Shown: positions 29,130 to 42,003, counted from the first letter of the stretch. The stretch is 64,000 nucleotides of DNA from Williamsia limnetica (GCF_003217475.1 NZ_QJSP01000010.1:216375-280374); one strand, 5' to 3'. Numbers and translations: made by a program. The notes: generated by a model not told the origin, from the sequence alone.

Positions 29130-29783
29130 TCAGCGCACTCCGTTTTCATACGCGTAGACCACAGCTTGTGCGCGATCACGTAGATGCAACTTCGACAGCA
29201 CGTTGCTGACATGGGTCTTGACCGTCTGTTCGGCCACGAACAGGTGCCCGGCGATCTCCGCGTTCGACTTGCCCTCGGCAACCTGTTCGAGCACCTCGCG
29301 CTCGCGCGGGGTCAGGCCGGCGAGTTCCCCGGGTTCTGCTCTGCGGATCCGATGCCTGCTTGTCACCTCGGCGATGAGCCTGCGAGTGACCGACGGTGCC
29401 AGCAGCGCCTCGCCGGCGGCCACCACACGTACCGCCCGGACGAGTTCCTCGGCGGGCGCGTCCTTCAACATGAACCCGGACGCCCCGATCCGCAGGGCCT
29501 GATAGACGTAGTCGTCGATGTCGAACGTGGTGAGCATGAGGATCTTGCTCTGCACCTTCGCCGGGCCGGTCAACAGCTGCTCAGCGGCGGCCAGCCCGTC
29601 CAACTTGGGCATCCGGACGTCCATCAGCACGACGTCAGGATGCAACTCGCGTATCGCGGTGACCGCCGCCTGCCCGTCTGCCGCGTCGCCGACCACCGAG
29701 ATGTCGGACTGGGCGCCCAACAGGGCACCGAAGCCTTGCCGCACCATCGCTTGATCGTCTGCGATGAAGACCGTGATCGACAC
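29130..29783 (-). CDS. NarL/LuxR-type response regulator
   Basis: A 217-residue two-domain regulator. The receiver domain (residues 1-120) has the acidic pair D9-D10, phospho-acceptor Asp55 in VVLMDVRMPK and a conserved Lys in LKDAPAEEL. The C-terminal LuxR helix-turn-helix is LTPREREVLEQVAEGKSNAEIA. It lies 15 bases downstream of its histidine kinase. Targets are unknown, but the divergent phospholipase/hydrolase pair is an obvious candidate. Confidence 0.93.
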   Translation of the reverse strand: MSITVFIADDQAMVRQGFGALLGAQSDISVVGDAADGQAAVTAIRELHPDVVLMDVRMPKLDGLAAAEQLLTGPAKVQSKILMLTTFDIDDYVYQALRIGASGFMLKDAPAEELVRAVRVVAAGEALLAPSVTRRLIAEVTSRHRIRRAEPGELAGLTPREREVLEQVAEGKSNAEIAGHLFVAEQTVKTHVSNVLSKLHLRDRAQAVVYAYENGVR

Positions 29784-29798
29784 GACCCCACCCTACTT

Positions 29799-31070
29799 TC
29801 AGGCCGACTCGGCGACGGGACCCCACTGCCCGAGGCCCGGCGTCCCGATTGCCCGCAGCGGTAGCCGGGCGCGGACCACGAAACCGCCGTCGGGTTGAGG
29901 CGCCGCCGACAGCACCCCGCCGACCGCTTTGGCGCGTTCGAGCATTCCCGGAATTCCCTGACCACCAGACGATTCCAGATTGATCGGGCTGGCGGTCGGC
30001 ACGGTGTTCCGGACCACCACGTCGAGGTCGTCACCGGATACCGACAAGTCGACGTCGACGCGGGCTCCGGCGGCATAGCGGGTGACGTTGGCCAGCGACT
30101 CCTGGACGATGCGGTATGCCACCAACGCGCAGGCATCCCCGACGTGTTCGCCGGTGTCGAGCGGTCGGTAGCTGACGTCGACGCCGGCGCCCCTGGTGGC
30201 CGCAACGATTCCTTCGATGTCCGCGATCCCCGGGTTCGGATTGCGCGCATACGCTTCCGCACGAGGTGAATCATCTTCGAGCCGAAGAACTCCCAACATC
30301 ACGCGGACCTCGTCGAGGGCCTCACGCGCGACATCGGCGATCGCATCGAACTCAGCGGCCGCCGCGTCCCCCACCCCGTCGATCCGGTACTTGGCGGTTT
30401 GTGACTGCACCACGACCACCGACATCCGATGTGCCACAACATCATGAAGGTCTCGGGCGATCCTGGTGCGCTCTTCCAAGACCGCGTTCTTCGACTTCTC
30501 GGTGTCTTTTAGCATCGTCTGCTGCGCCAACTGCGCCCGCGACCGTAGAATGATCCGGATCAACACGCAGATCACCCCTGCGATGGTCAGTCCCACCACC
30601 CAGCCGTCCTCGGCTTCCGGCGGCGCCGCCATGTACACCACGACGCACGAGACCGCCCAGAAGACCGGCAGCAATCGCAACGGCGCTCGCAGATAAGCCA
30701 ACACCGTCAGCACCAGCAGCTCGATCAGGTGCACCACCTGGATGGTGTAGTTCCAGTCATCGATGCGATCGACGGTGAGGCCGATGACCTGTGCCGAGAT
30801 CACCGAGATCGCCCAGCCCAGGGTCGGGTTCGACCATCCGAACATGATCGGCAGCGCAGCGAATGCCGAGATGATCGGCAACATGGCCGGCTGCACCTCA
30901 TGCGTCAAGGCCAGGGTCGGCCAGGCAATCGAGTACATGATCAATGCGAGGAGGGTGAAAACGAGGTTGATCTTCTGACCCAAGAAGTGTGCGACCGCCG
31001 GTTCGGTGGCGATCGGCAACCTCTTGGCCTCGTCCACCACATAGTCGGTGGCGGCATTCCACAGTCTCAT
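29799..31070 (-). CDS. Membrane sensor histidine kinase (HisKA_3 type)
   Basis: A 423-residue kinase from the ATG at 31070; an in-frame ATG at 31109 would add 13 residues and neither has a clear ribosome-binding site. About five to six membrane segments fill residues 30-190, with almost no extracytoplasmic loop, so it probably senses the membrane itself or through partners. The phospho-acceptor is the His in RIARDLHDVVAH, and the HATPase domain ends the protein (GGQGIPGMLERAKAVGG). It partners the response regulator downstream. Confidence 0.92.
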   Translation of the reverse strand: MRLWNAATDYVVDEAKRLPIATEPAVAHFLGQKINLVFTLLALIMYSIAWPTLALTHEVQPAMLPIISAFAALPIMFGWSNPTLGWAISVISAQVIGLTVDRIDDWNYTIQVVHLIELLVLTVLAYLRAPLRLLPVFWAVSCVVVYMAAPPEAEDGWVVGLTIAGVICVLIRIILRSRAQLAQQTMLKDTEKSKNAVLEERTRIARDLHDVVAHRMSVVVVQSQTAKYRIDGVGDAAAAEFDAIADVAREALDEVRVMLGVLRLEDDSPRAEAYARNPNPGIADIEGIVAATRGAGVDVSYRPLDTGEHVGDACALVAYRIVQESLANVTRYAAGARVDVDLSVSGDDLDVVVRNTVPTASPINLESSGGQGIPGMLERAKAVGGVLSAAPQPDGGFVVRARLPLRAIGTPGLGQWGPVAESA

Positions 31071-31235
31071 TGCGCTCACGGTAGCCACCGAACCCTCATC
31101 GGTCCTCATACCTGAGAGGGAGATACGGCCTGACTTTCGGCGCAGCCACCGAGGGTGAGCTCACGCCGCGAGGTCGGTCGCAGTCCACTCATCCGGCTGA
31201 TGTGGACACGTGCACTCGATTTCTATGTTGATCCC

Positions 31236-31841
31236 ATGCACGCAGTACGAAGTCGAATGTTGTTGTCCAGCTTGGCCGCGACGTTTGTCGTCGCCCTCGG
31301 AATGTGGCCTGCGTCCGCAGCGGCGACAGCCACCGGATCCTACGCCGACACCGCCGATCTCTACACGCCCGCGGGCGCCGCGGTCGCAGCGCTCGTCGGC
31401 CCGGATCCGGCACGGGCCGTGGCCGTGCTGCCCGCTGATTTCGAGGCGGAGATGGGCTACCGACCGGAACTGATCGACGGTACGCCTACCGACCCCGCCG
31501 GCGACTGTTCGTCACCGATCCCGTTGCCCGACCGATTCGAGCACCCGTGCAAGGTCCACGACTTCGGCTACGACCTCTTGCGGCTCGCCGCGAGACACGG
31601 CACACCGCTGGGCGGCTGGGCTCGTGTAGCACTCGACCGCATGCTGGCACAGGAGATGCACCGGACCTGCAGCAATCCGATCTGCGACTGGGCGGCCGAC
31701 CTCGCGCACACCGGGGTCGCCTTCAACACCTGGCGCCAGCGAGAGCGCGCCCCGGGGGCGACAGAGTCGACGACCGCCATCGTCGCGTCGACGTTTGTCC
31801 GCGGCGGCGAAGAGATCGCGGCGTCGGTGGGTCTGCGATGA
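31236..31841 (+). CDS. Secreted prokaryotic phospholipase A2-like protein
   Basis: A 201-residue preprotein. It has a signal peptide (residues 1-32, MWPASAAATA), then a domain with C91 and the C105-K-V-H108-D109-F-G-Y catalytic segment of prokaryotic phospholipase A2 (family with the Streptomyces enzyme and p15-type proteins). His108-Asp109 would be the catalytic pair with Ca2+ bound nearby. Further cysteines (CSNPIC) can form disulfides. It would release fatty acids from phospholipids outside the cell. Translation is coupled to the next gene by an ATGA overlap. Confidence 0.8.
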   Translation: MHAVRSRMLLSSLAATFVVALGMWPASAAATATGSYADTADLYTPAGAAVAALVGPDPARAVAVLPADFEAEMGYRPELIDGTPTDPAGDCSSPIPLPDRFEHPCKVHDFGYDLLRLAARHGTPLGGWARVALDRMLAQEMHRTCSNPICDWAADLAHTGVAFNTWRQRERAPGATESTTAIVASTFVRGGEEIAASVGLR

Positions 31842-33046
31842 CCGCGCCGCGCTGGCCGCATCCCTACACCTGTGTCGGCGCCCTGATGGGCTCCGCGCTC
31901 GCGTCGGCCCCGGGCTCTCTACCGCGGACTGGTCTGGTCGCGGGACTTCTTCTTGCGGCGTTCGGGATCGTGGGCGCTCTGTTGGGCATGGTCGCGGGCC
32001 ACTGGTGTCCGTGCGGCGACCGACCGCGGCGCATCGCGGCCGCGGTCGCCGGCACCCTCGGAGTCGCGTTCTTCACCGCGATGGTGTTATGGCAGAACGA
32101 TCTTCGAAATGCCATGGACACCCCAGCGGTCGACGCATACTGGATTCTGACCGCGCTGGCCCCGTCGGCGGTCGTCGCGGCGGCGTGCGTACTCGGCCGG
32201 CGGACTCGCGCGACGGTCGCGGCTCTGGCCGCGGCCGCGGCGCTCACGGTGATGCCTTCACCCGCCGCGGCGAACGGTTCCGCCGATGCGGTGGCCACCA
32301 CTTTTGTCAGCGCACTCGCGCAGCCGTCCTCGCTCCGTGTCTACGGCGCACTCGACCACCACGACGACAACGATTTCGATGCCCGCGCCGCGGCCGCCGT
32401 GCACCGATGGCAGGTTGCGGGAGGCCTGCGACGCGGGGCAGTGGTGGTCGCGGTCCCCACCGGGTCGGGGTGGGTCGACGCCGATGCGATGGCGGGATTC
32501 GAGGCACGGTTCGCAGGCGACGTCAGTGTCATCGCCCTGCAGTACAGCGACATCCCTTCCTGGCAGGCCTTCCTCGGCAGCACCGGACCCGCCCGCGCGA
32601 GTGCCGTCGCCGTGGTGGCCGCGCTGGTGGACACCATCGACACCGCACCGCAGTCGCTGCGACCCGACATCTATGTCTACGGCCAGAGCCTGGGGGCGGT
32701 AGGGGCCGACTCGGCCCGACGGTGGATAGAGGCGCACGCCCCGCACTCCCTCTGCCACACAGTGCTGGTCGGAGCGCCTGCCGGTACGGCCGCGCTCGCG
32801 GCGACGCGGACCACGGTGGTCGCGAACGGATCAGATCCAGTCGTGAAGTGGTCGCCGCGACTGTTGTGGCAGCCACCGGAAGTGCCGCCGACGATCAGCA
32901 AGGACGTACCGACGCCACCGTGGTTTCCGGTCGCCAGTTTTGTGCAGGCCAGCGCCGACCTGATCGGAGCGCTGTCGTTCCCCGCCGGACACGGACACCA
33001 ATACGGCATCGAACAGGGGCTCACCGTCCCCAGCTGCCCCCGGTAG
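31838..33046 (+). CDS. Membrane alpha/beta-hydrolase (Abhydrolase_9 type)
   Basis: A 402-residue protein. The N-terminal ~150 residues have about four hydrophobic segments, the last ending in an AAAALTVMPSPAAANG stretch that looks like a secretory cleavage region. The C-terminal domain is an alpha/beta-hydrolase with nucleophile Ser284 in VYGQSLGAVG, as in actinobacterial membrane hydrolases with a TM N-terminus (Abhydrolase_9). The catalytic domain probably faces outside. Coupling to the phospholipase gene suggests joint lipid or ester processing. The substrate is unknown. Confidence 0.78.
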   Translation: MTAPRWPHPYTCVGALMGSALASAPGSLPRTGLVAGLLLAAFGIVGALLGMVAGHWCPCGDRPRRIAAAVAGTLGVAFFTAMVLWQNDLRNAMDTPAVDAYWILTALAPSAVVAAACVLGRRTRATVAALAAAAALTVMPSPAAANGSADAVATTFVSALAQPSSLRVYGALDHHDDNDFDARAAAAVHRWQVAGGLRRGAVVVAVPTGSGWVDADAMAGFEARFAGDVSVIALQYSDIPSWQAFLGSTGPARASAVAVVAALVDTIDTAPQSLRPDIYVYGQSLGAVGADSARRWIEAHAPHSLCHTVLVGAPAGTAALAATRTTVVANGSDPVVKWSPRLLWQPPEVPPTISKDVPTPPWFPVASFVQASADLIGALSFPAGHGHQYGIEQGLTVPSCPR

Positions 33047-33047
33047 A

Positions 33048-33112
33048 CCGAAAATGGGGCCTTTTGGCGACCATACGCCCAGGTGGGCACCGCCAAAAGG
33101 CCCCATCTTCGG
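33048..33112. repeat. Palindromic intergenic element (ATGGGGCCTTTTGGCG arms)
   Basis: Perfect 16-bp arms (33054-33069 with 33091-33106) plus an outer CCGAA/TTCGG pair surround a 21-base centre with CGCCCAGGTGGGC. The centre matches that of 54985-55049, while the outer arms are completely different. It separates convergent stops (membrane hydrolase and gatA). Confidence 0.88.
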
Positions 33113-33121
33113 GGTGCTCGC

Positions 33122-34615
33122 TCAGACGATCGGGCCTCGGGCGGCTTCGTAGGCGGCACCGACCCGGTACAGACGTTCATCGGCCAGCGACGGAGCCATG
33201 ATCTGCAGACCGACGGGCAGACCGTCGTCCGCCGACAACCCCGACGGCACCGACATCGCGCAGTTGCCCGCGAGGTTGACGGGCAAGGTGCAGAGGTCGA
33301 AGAGGTACATCGCCAGCGGATCGTCGACCTTCTCGCCGATCGCAAATGCGGTCGTCGGGGTGGTCGGCGAGATCAGGACGTCGACCGATTCGTAGGCCTT
33401 GGCGAAGTCGCGGGCGATCAGCGTCCGCACCTTCTGTGCCTGACCGTAGTACGCGTCGTAGTAGCCCGACGACAGCGCGTAGGTGCCGATCATGATGCGT
33501 CGCTTGACCTCCGCACCGAACCCCGCTTCACGTGTCAACGCCATCACCTGTTCGGCGCTGTGGCTGCCGTCGTCGCCGACCCGCAGGCCGTACCGCATGG
33601 CATCGAATCGGGCGAGGTTGCTCGACACCTCCGAGGGCAGGATCAGGTAGTACGCACCGAGGGCGTAGGTGAAGTGGGGGCACGACACCTCGACGATCTC
33701 GGCGCCACGCTCTTTGAGGGTCTCGACAGCGGCGTTGAACGAGCTCAGCACGCCCGCCTGGTATCCCTCGCCCTGCAGTTCGGTGACGATCCCGACCTTG
33801 ACGCCGGAAAGGTCTTCTGATGCACCAGCTTTGGCAGCCGCCACCATGTCTCCGATCGGCTTGTCGATCGACGTCGAATCGCGCGGATCGTGTCCGGCGA
33901 TCACCTGGTGCAGCAACGCCGTGTCGAGGACGGTGCGTGCACACGGGCCACCCTGATCGAGCGAGGATGCGCAGGCGACGAGGCCGTACCGCGAGACCGT
34001 TCCGTACGTCGGTTTGACACCGACGGTGCCGGTGACCGACGCCGGTTGGCGCACCGAACCACCGGTGTCGGTGCCGATGGCGAGCGGCGCCTGGAACGAC
34101 GCGAGTGCCGCAGCCGAACCGCCGCCGGAGCCGCCGGGGATCTTGGTGATGTCCCAGGGGTTTCGCGTGACGCCGTACGCCGAGTTCTCCGTGGAGGAAC
34201 CCATCGCGAACTCGTCCATGTTCGTCTTGCCGAGGATCGGGATCCCGGCCGCACGCAGCCGTGCGGTGACCGTCGCGTCGTACGGGGGCACCCAGCCCTC
34301 GAGCATCTTCGAACCGCACGTGGTGGGCGCGTCGGTGGTCGTGAAGACGTCTTTCAGGGCGAGCGGGACCCCGGCAAGCGGTGAGGCAGGCGCCTGGCCG
34401 GCCGCGACAGCCTTGTCGACCTCGGCGGCAGCGGTGAGTGCTTCACCCGAGTTCACGTGCAAGAAGGCATGGAGTTCGCCATCGATCTCGCCGATGCGGT
34501 CGAGGTGGGCCTGGGTGACCTCGACAGCGGACAGGTCGCCGGAGTGGATCTTCTCGGCGAGCTCGGCAGCGGACTGTCCCGTGATCGCACCGGACTCGCG
34601 CGTGGAGGCGCTCAT
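33122..34615 (-). CDS. gatA: Asp-tRNA(Asn)/Glu-tRNA(Gln) amidotransferase subunit A
   Basis: The 497-residue amidase-signature subunit releases ammonia from glutamine for tRNA amidation. The Ser-cisSer-Lys triad lies in VPLALKDVF (Lys) and [14 protein letters not shown] (Ser pair region), with [12 protein letters not shown] carrying the nucleophile. Its start overlaps the gatC stop by 4 bases. Confidence 0.97.
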   Translation of the reverse strand: MSASTRESGAITGQSAAELAEKIHSGDLSAVEVTQAHLDRIGEIDGELHAFLHVNSGEALTAAAEVDKAVAAGQAPASPLAGVPLALKDVFTTTDAPTTCGSKMLEGWVPPYDATVTARLRAAGIPILGKTNMDEFAMGSSTENSAYGVTRNPWDITKIPGGSGGGSAAALASFQAPLAIGTDTGGSVRQPASVTGTVGVKPTYGTVSRYGLVACASSLDQGGPCARTVLDTALLHQVIAGHDPRDSTSIDKPIGDMVAAAKAGASEDLSGVKVGIVTELQGEGYQAGVLSSFNAAVETLKERGAEIVEVSCPHFTYALGAYYLILPSEVSSNLARFDAMRYGLRVGDDGSHSAEQVMALTREAGFGAEVKRRIMIGTYALSSGYYDAYYGQAQKVRTLIARDFAKAYESVDVLISPTTPTTAFAIGEKVDDPLAMYLFDLCTLPVNLAGNCAMSVPSGLSADDGLPVGLQIMAPSLADERLYRVGAAYEAARGPIV

Positions 34616-34911
34616 TCGTCTTCTCCGAGGATCTGCGGTACCGCGAAACGGCCCTGCTCTACGTTGGGTGCACCGGACAGCGCTTCGTCGGTGGTGAGCC
34701 CTGGGACAACCACATCGGGCCGCAGCACGTTGGCGAGATCAGCCGGATGAGCGGTGCCAGGGATGTCCGCGGCGGCGACCTCGGAGATGTTGGCAACGTG
34801 CGACAGGATCGAATCGAGCTGTCCTGCGTAGTGGTCGAGTTCGTCGTCGGTCAGCGCCAGCCGCGACAGCCGGGCCAGATGCGCAACCTCATCGCGCGAG
34901 ATGGCAGACAC
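34612..34911 (-). CDS. gatC: Asp-tRNA(Asn)/Glu-tRNA(Gln) amidotransferase subunit C
   Basis: A 99-residue belt subunit that wraps around GatA and GatB and stabilises the complex. It has the family start [21 protein letters not shown] and the C-terminal FRVP-like ending. It is the first gene of the gatC-gatA pair, coupled by an ATGA overlap. Confidence 0.95.
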   Translation of the reverse strand: MSAISRDEVAHLARLSRLALTDDELDHYAGQLDSILSHVANISEVAAADIPGTAHPADLANVLRPDVVVPGLTTDEALSGAPNVEQGRFAVPQILGEDE

Positions 34912-35012
34912 GCAGATGCACCCTTTCTAAAGTCGGTGGAGTGGCTCACGGATGTGGGCCAGACCCCGGACCAGACTAGTCGCCGAGCGCTCTACCCCGG
35001 CAGGCCGTCCGG

Positions 35013-35630
35013 TCACAGCCAGCGTTTGAGCCTGGCGGTGATCCATGGCAAGACCAGGTAGACCATCAGCGGGGTGTTGATCACTGTCGCGATAAGGGTC
35101 TTGACCACCAGCGGCAGGGTGCCCAGATGAGCGATCACCAGGAAGTTGATGGCCAGGCTCAAAGGGAAGAAGCCCAACCAGATGGTGATCGCCTGCTTCC
35201 AACGTGGCGGTGGTGCGTTGAGGATCCGGACTGCGTTGGTCAACGTCGACTGTGGCTCGAACCAGCCTTCGATGCCCGAGAGCCGATGGGTCGCGTAGTC
35301 GACGGCTATCCCCTCCCCTCGCGACAACCACGCCTTCCGTACCGGCGACGACACCCAGTCGTCGACCTGCGCGTGGGTCTCGAATCGGTACATCACGTAG
35401 TACTCGTCACGGATCTTGGACGATCGGACCCAGCCGCCGCCCAGAAAGCCGGGGAAAGTTCGGGCCAGCGCGATGCCGGCATCGGTCCAGGCGACGAAAT
35501 CGTGTTCGCGCTCTGGTTCGATCCGCCGAGCAACGGATGTGGTCACATCAGAATCGTCGTGCCGATCGGGCAGATTCGACTGTTGCTCGCGCGGATCACC
35601 GGAGTCTTGTGGACTGCGTTCGGTAACCAT
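35013..35630 (-). CDS. ABM-domain protein with C-terminal membrane hairpin
   Basis: A 205-residue protein. Residues about 30-125 form an antibiotic-biosynthesis-monooxygenase-like ferredoxin fold (FVAWTDAGIALARTFPGFLGGGWVRS). The C-terminal third has two membrane segments (AITIWLGFFPLSLAINFLVI and VVKTLIATVINTPLMVYLVLPWI). This layout matches an uncharacterised family of membrane ABM proteins. Function unknown. It lies in an accessory patch between gatC and the ACT gene that is absent from the equivalent M. tuberculosis interval. Confidence 0.78.
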   Translation of the reverse strand: MVTERSPQDSGDPREQQSNLPDRHDDSDVTTSVARRIEPEREHDFVAWTDAGIALARTFPGFLGGGWVRSSKIRDEYYVMYRFETHAQVDDWVSSPVRKAWLSRGEGIAVDYATHRLSGIEGWFEPQSTLTNAVRILNAPPPRWKQAITIWLGFFPLSLAINFLVIAHLGTLPLVVKTLIATVINTPLMVYLVLPWITARLKRWL

Positions 35631-35725
35631 GTCTTCATGGTCTCGCCTTCACGGTGGCTGTGCATATCCGGGACCACGCCAGTCATTGCGCTGCTCGCAA
35701 CGTGCCTGCTCGGTAAGGTCGTCCA

Positions 35726-36076
35726 ATGATCATCGTCACATCCAATGAAATCCCCGGTTACCGAATCAACTACGCCTTCGGCGAGTGCTTCGGTCTCACA
35801 GTTCGCTCCCGCAACATCGGTTCGAACATCGGAGCCGGTTTCAAGGCCATGGCCGGCGGTGAGCTCAAAGGCATCACTCAACTGCTGCACGACTGCCGTC
35901 AGGAAGCACTGCAGCGCCTGGCAAATGAAGCCCAGCAACGCGGCGCCAACGCGGTCACCGCGTTCCGATTCGAGACCACCGAGTTCGGCGGCACCGGCAT
36001 CGAGGTGTGCGCGTACGGCACCGCCGTCGCCATCGAACCCCTACCAGGAACGGTCCCCGGTCCCAGCGAGTTCTGA
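35726..36076 (+). CDS. YbjQ/UPF0145 family protein
   Basis: A 116-residue soluble protein with the complete YbjQ pattern: IPGYRINYAFGECFGLTVRSRNI, the repeated Gly-rich turn and ARQEALQRLANEAQQRGANAV-like helix. Members form pentameric rings and have been proposed to bind heavy metals, but no activity is established. It stands alone. Confidence 0.9.
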   Translation: MIIVTSNEIPGYRINYAFGECFGLTVRSRNIGSNIGAGFKAMAGGELKGITQLLHDCRQEALQRLANEAQQRGANAVTAFRFETTEFGGTGIEVCAYGTAVAIEPLPGTVPGPSEF

Positions 36077-36166
36077 CCGGCCACGAACTGCGGCGCATAC
36101 GAGCGCTCGGCACGGGGCGAACCCGGCGCGCGGCGCGGGCGCCCACACGGTGCGACAATATCCGGC

Positions 36167-39003
<2,837 letters not shown>

Positions 39004-39030
39004 TCATCGCTGGTCTTTTACCCTTGTCCC

Positions 39031-39435
39031 ATGCCTCACCCCATCATGTTCTCCGACGACGACCCGGTCCTGAACCGTCTGCGCGAGGTCGCACTGGCGT
39101 TTCCTGACGCGGCGGAAGTCGTCGCACACGGGCGGCCCACCTTTCGCGGCGGCAAGATGTTCGGGATGTACGGCGGTGGTGTCAAGGGTGGACCGCAATT
39201 CGAGACATCCCTGCTGTTCAAGGTCGAGGAAGACGATCGCGCTGCCCTGGAGCAGGATGCCCGCTTCTTCTATCCGGCCTACGTCGGTCCGTATGGCTGG
39301 CTGGGCCTGGACTTGTCGAACGATCCGGATTGGCGGGAGGTCGCGGAGTTGCTCGACGCGAGCTATCGCCTCATCGCTCCGAAGAAGCTGATCGCCCGCC
39401 TCGACGACGGAGAACGACCACCCGAACTCGGCTGA
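39031..39435 (+). CDS. MmcQ/YjbR family protein
   Basis: A 134-residue protein with the MmcQ/YjbR double-wing fold features: AFPDAAEVVAHGRPTFRGGKMFGMYGG and a C-terminal LIAPKKLIARLDD. Family members have a DNA-binding-like fold but no proven role. The gene is divergent from ligA, with 57 bases between starts. Confidence 0.85.
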   Translation: MPHPIMFSDDDPVLNRLREVALAFPDAAEVVAHGRPTFRGGKMFGMYGGGVKGGPQFETSLLFKVEEDDRAALEQDARFFYPAYVGPYGWLGLDLSNDPDWREVAELLDASYRLIAPKKLIARLDDGERPPELG

Positions 39436-39488
39436 ACGATGGGGTGGCGACGGCGGTACACCCGACCTCACCTGCCTATACTCCTCCC

Positions 39489-39749
39489 ATGCTCATCATC
39501 GGTCTCATCTTGTTCGGCATGCTGATCGGCGCCGGCGCCCAACTCATCGTCGGTAAACCCGAGGGTGGGATCAACTGGAGCCTGGCCATCGTCGCCGGTC
39601 TGGTCGGCTCATTCGTCGGTGGCCTGCTCATCAGCCTCATCGCGGGCGACGGCCTCGACTTCCGGCCCAGCGGCATCATCGGTTCGTTGGTGGGCGCGAT
39701 ACTGGTGACCGCAGGGTGGCTGTGGTACAAAAAGCGCTCGGCCGCCTGA
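39489..39749 (+). CDS. GlsB/YeaQ/YmgE family small membrane protein
   Basis: An 86-residue protein with three hydrophobic segments and the glycine-rich pattern GMLIGAGAQLIVGKPEGGINWSL and GSFVGGLLISLIAG of transglycosylase-associated/GlsB stress proteins. It is an integral membrane protein, often induced by stress in other bacteria, with no proven reaction. It follows the MmcQ gene by 53 bases. Confidence 0.88.
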   Translation: MLIIGLILFGMLIGAGAQLIVGKPEGGINWSLAIVAGLVGSFVGGLLISLIAGDGLDFRPSGIIGSLVGAILVTAGWLWYKKRSAA

Positions 39750-39850
39750 CCGTCGGCGCGGACTGCACCTCGACGGCCGACCGCAGGCCCGTTCGTAGTA
39801 GCTCATACAGGTCAGAGTCGACCCGGCCGCGAAATGTTCCCGGCGCTGCT

Positions 39851-40864
39851 TCAGACCGCGTTCGGATCGGCCAATAGTCCTTGTGCCGCAGTCGAACAGA
39901 GCGCGAGCGAGGTCTTGGCCCATTTCTCGTCCGCGCCGGCCAGTCCACAGGCCGGACTGATGAGGACATGCTCGGCGAGCACTTTGCGCGACAGTCCGAT
40001 GCGGTCGGTCAGTTCTGCGCACGAGGCGGCGATCTGTTCGGCCGCGGGTGAGGGTTCGGGAGCGGTACCCGGCACCGCCCCGATGATCACGTCCCTGCCC
40101 TCGTCCAGAAGCTGCCCGATGCCGTCGAGATCTGCGGTCCGGATCTGCGCAAGATCGACGCTGACGCCGGTGAAACGGGTGCGTGCCAGTAGGTTCCACG
40201 GCACAGTCGTCGAACAATCGTGCAAGATCACCGGCCTGTCGACCACGGTGATGAAATTGTCGAACTGTTCGGTGAGCACCTGCTCCGGGATCGGGTTGAT
40301 GACGTTGAACCGCGTCAGCGGAGTCACCGAACCCTCGATCACCCGGCTGATCATCGGTTCGTCGATCTGCACGACGACCGCGGCGCCGGTCCGTTTTTCC
40401 ATTTGATCGGCGTGCACCCGGAGGCCTTCGGCGAGCGATTCGACGAGGTCGGTCCAGGCCCCGCGATCATGCAAGATCTTGTGTCCACGCGCGAGTTCGA
40501 CCGACGCGGCGAGCGTGAACGGACCACAGGCCTGCACCTTCACCGTGCGATCCGTGCCCCGCAGACCCGCGCGCTCCCAGACCTCTTCAAAGGCATCGAG
40601 ATCGGCACTGAGGAAGTCGCGGCTGCGCCGGCCCATCACTGATTGCCTGGTCGATAGTCGATACCCAGAAGCGGCGTAGTCCATCGGCATGTCCACGAGC
40701 AGAGCCGCCGCGCGACCGACCATGTCGGCCCCGAGCCCACGTGCAGGTAACTCGGGAAGGAATGCGAACTCGCATTCGCCGACGCTGATCTCGGCGGCGC
40801 GCAAGGGGTCGAGTCCCGGCATCGATCCGACACCGGTCCCGGTACCCGCCGGGATGGAGCTCAC
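39851..40864 (-). CDS. MetE C-terminal-like (UROD/MetE superfamily) protein
   Basis: A 337-residue TIM-barrel protein of the cobalamin-independent methionine-synthase superfamily (start [46 protein letters not shown] with a potential zinc Cys). It lacks the N-terminal half of MetE, and the His-x-Cys ligand pair is not obvious, so methionine synthesis is uncertain. It corresponds to Rv3015c. The GTG start overlaps the mnmA stop (GTGA). The position after iscS-mnmA suggests a sulfur or one-carbon link. Confidence 0.8.
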   Translation of the reverse strand: MSSIPAGTGTGVGSMPGLDPLRAAEISVGECEFAFLPELPARGLGADMVGRAAALLVDMPMDYAASGYRLSTRQSVMGRRSRDFLSADLDAFEEVWERAGLRGTDRTVKVQACGPFTLAASVELARGHKILHDRGAWTDLVESLAEGLRVHADQMEKRTGAAVVVQIDEPMISRVIEGSVTPLTRFNVINPIPEQVLTEQFDNFITVVDRPVILHDCSTTVPWNLLARTRFTGVSVDLAQIRTADLDGIGQLLDEGRDVIIGAVPGTAPEPSPAAEQIAASCAELTDRIGLSRKVLAEHVLISPACGLAGADEKWAKTSLALCSTAAQGLLADPNAV

Positions 40865-42003
40865 TTGCCCGCGCTGGTGGCGAGTTCGCCCGGGACCGAG
40901 CCGGTGACCGCGATCCGGCCACTGCCGAGCACGAGATCCCCCGCCTCGGCATCCGGCCGATAAAGGACGGCCGCCTGCCCGCGCGCAACTCCGGTCAGCG
41001 GGCTGCGGAGCCTGATCCGAAAGGCGGGACCCTCCACACCGTCGGTGCCGTCGCCGTCCAGTGGTTCGACGTCGGCGAGCGCGAGCCCACCGTGTGCCCG
41101 GACCTGCACCATCGCCTCGAAGGGCTCGGTCGGTGTCGTACCCGAGGTCCAGATGGCACGGCGCGCGACAATCGTCCACACCTGCAGGTGCTCGGACGAT
41201 CCCACTGTGACCGTGCCGGAGTCCGGATCGATCTCGGTGACGTAGCGGGGCTTGCCATCCGCGGCCGGTGCGTCGATGCCCAGGCCTTTGCGCTGGCCGA
41301 TCGTGAAACCGTGCACACCCTCGTGATCACCGAGTTCGGCGCCGGAGTCGGCATCGACGACCTTCCCTGGCCGGACACCGATCGTGGCGCCGAGAAACGC
41401 CCGGGTGTCGCCCGTCGGGATGAAGCAGATGTCGTGGGAGTCAGGCTTGTTGGCGACCGAGAGCTGACGGGCAGCCGCCTCGGCGCGGATCTGGTCCTTC
41501 GGGGTGTCGCCGATCGGGAACATCGCTCGCGACAGCTGCTGGGGGGTCAACACTGCGAGCACATAGGACTGGTCTTTGTCCTCGTCGACCGCCCGGCGGA
41601 GTTCACCGTTGTCGAGCCGCGCATAGTGACCGGTTGCCACGGCGTCGAAGCCCAGCGCGACCGCGCGCTCGGACAGTGCCGAGAACTTGATCTTCTCGTT
41701 GCACGTCAGACACGGGTTCGGGGTTTGGCCGGCCGCATAGGCCGCCACGAACTCATCGATGACGTCGTCTTTGAAGCGGTCTGCGAAATCCCATACGTAG
41801 AACGGGATCCCGAGCACGTCGGCGGCTCGGCGCGCATCGCCTGCGTCTTCACGCGAACAGCACCCCCGCGAACCGGTGCGCAGAGCGCCCGGGGCCGTGG
41901 ACAGCGCGAGGTGTACCCCCACCACATCGTGACCGGCGTCAACGGCCCGAGCTGCCGCCACAGCGGAGTCGACTCCGCCACTCATCGCCGCCAGAACCCG
42001 CAT
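40861..42003 (-). CDS. mnmA: tRNA-specific 2-thiouridylase
   Basis: MnmA thiolates U34 of Lys, Glu and Gln tRNAs. The 380-residue protein starts [20 protein letters not shown] (PP-loop SGGVDS) and has the catalytic cysteines in [12 protein letters not shown] and [11 protein letters not shown]. It overlaps iscS by one base (TGATG). IscS is the sulfur donor in this pathway, so coupling is functional. Confidence 0.96.
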   Translation of the reverse strand: MRVLAAMSGGVDSAVAAARAVDAGHDVVGVHLALSTAPGALRTGSRGCCSREDAGDARRAADVLGIPFYVWDFADRFKDDVIDEFVAAYAAGQTPNPCLTCNEKIKFSALSERAVALGFDAVATGHYARLDNGELRRAVDEDKDQSYVLAVLTPQQLSRAMFPIGDTPKDQIRAEAAARQLSVANKPDSHDICFIPTGDTRAFLGATIGVRPGKVVDADSGAELGDHEGVHGFTIGQRKGLGIDAPAADGKPRYVTEIDPDSGTVTVGSSEHLQVWTIVARRAIWTSGTTPTEPFEAMVQVRAHGGLALADVEPLDGDGTDGVEGPAFRIRLRSPLTGVARGQAAVLYRPDAEAGDLVLGSGRIAVTGSVPGELATSAGK

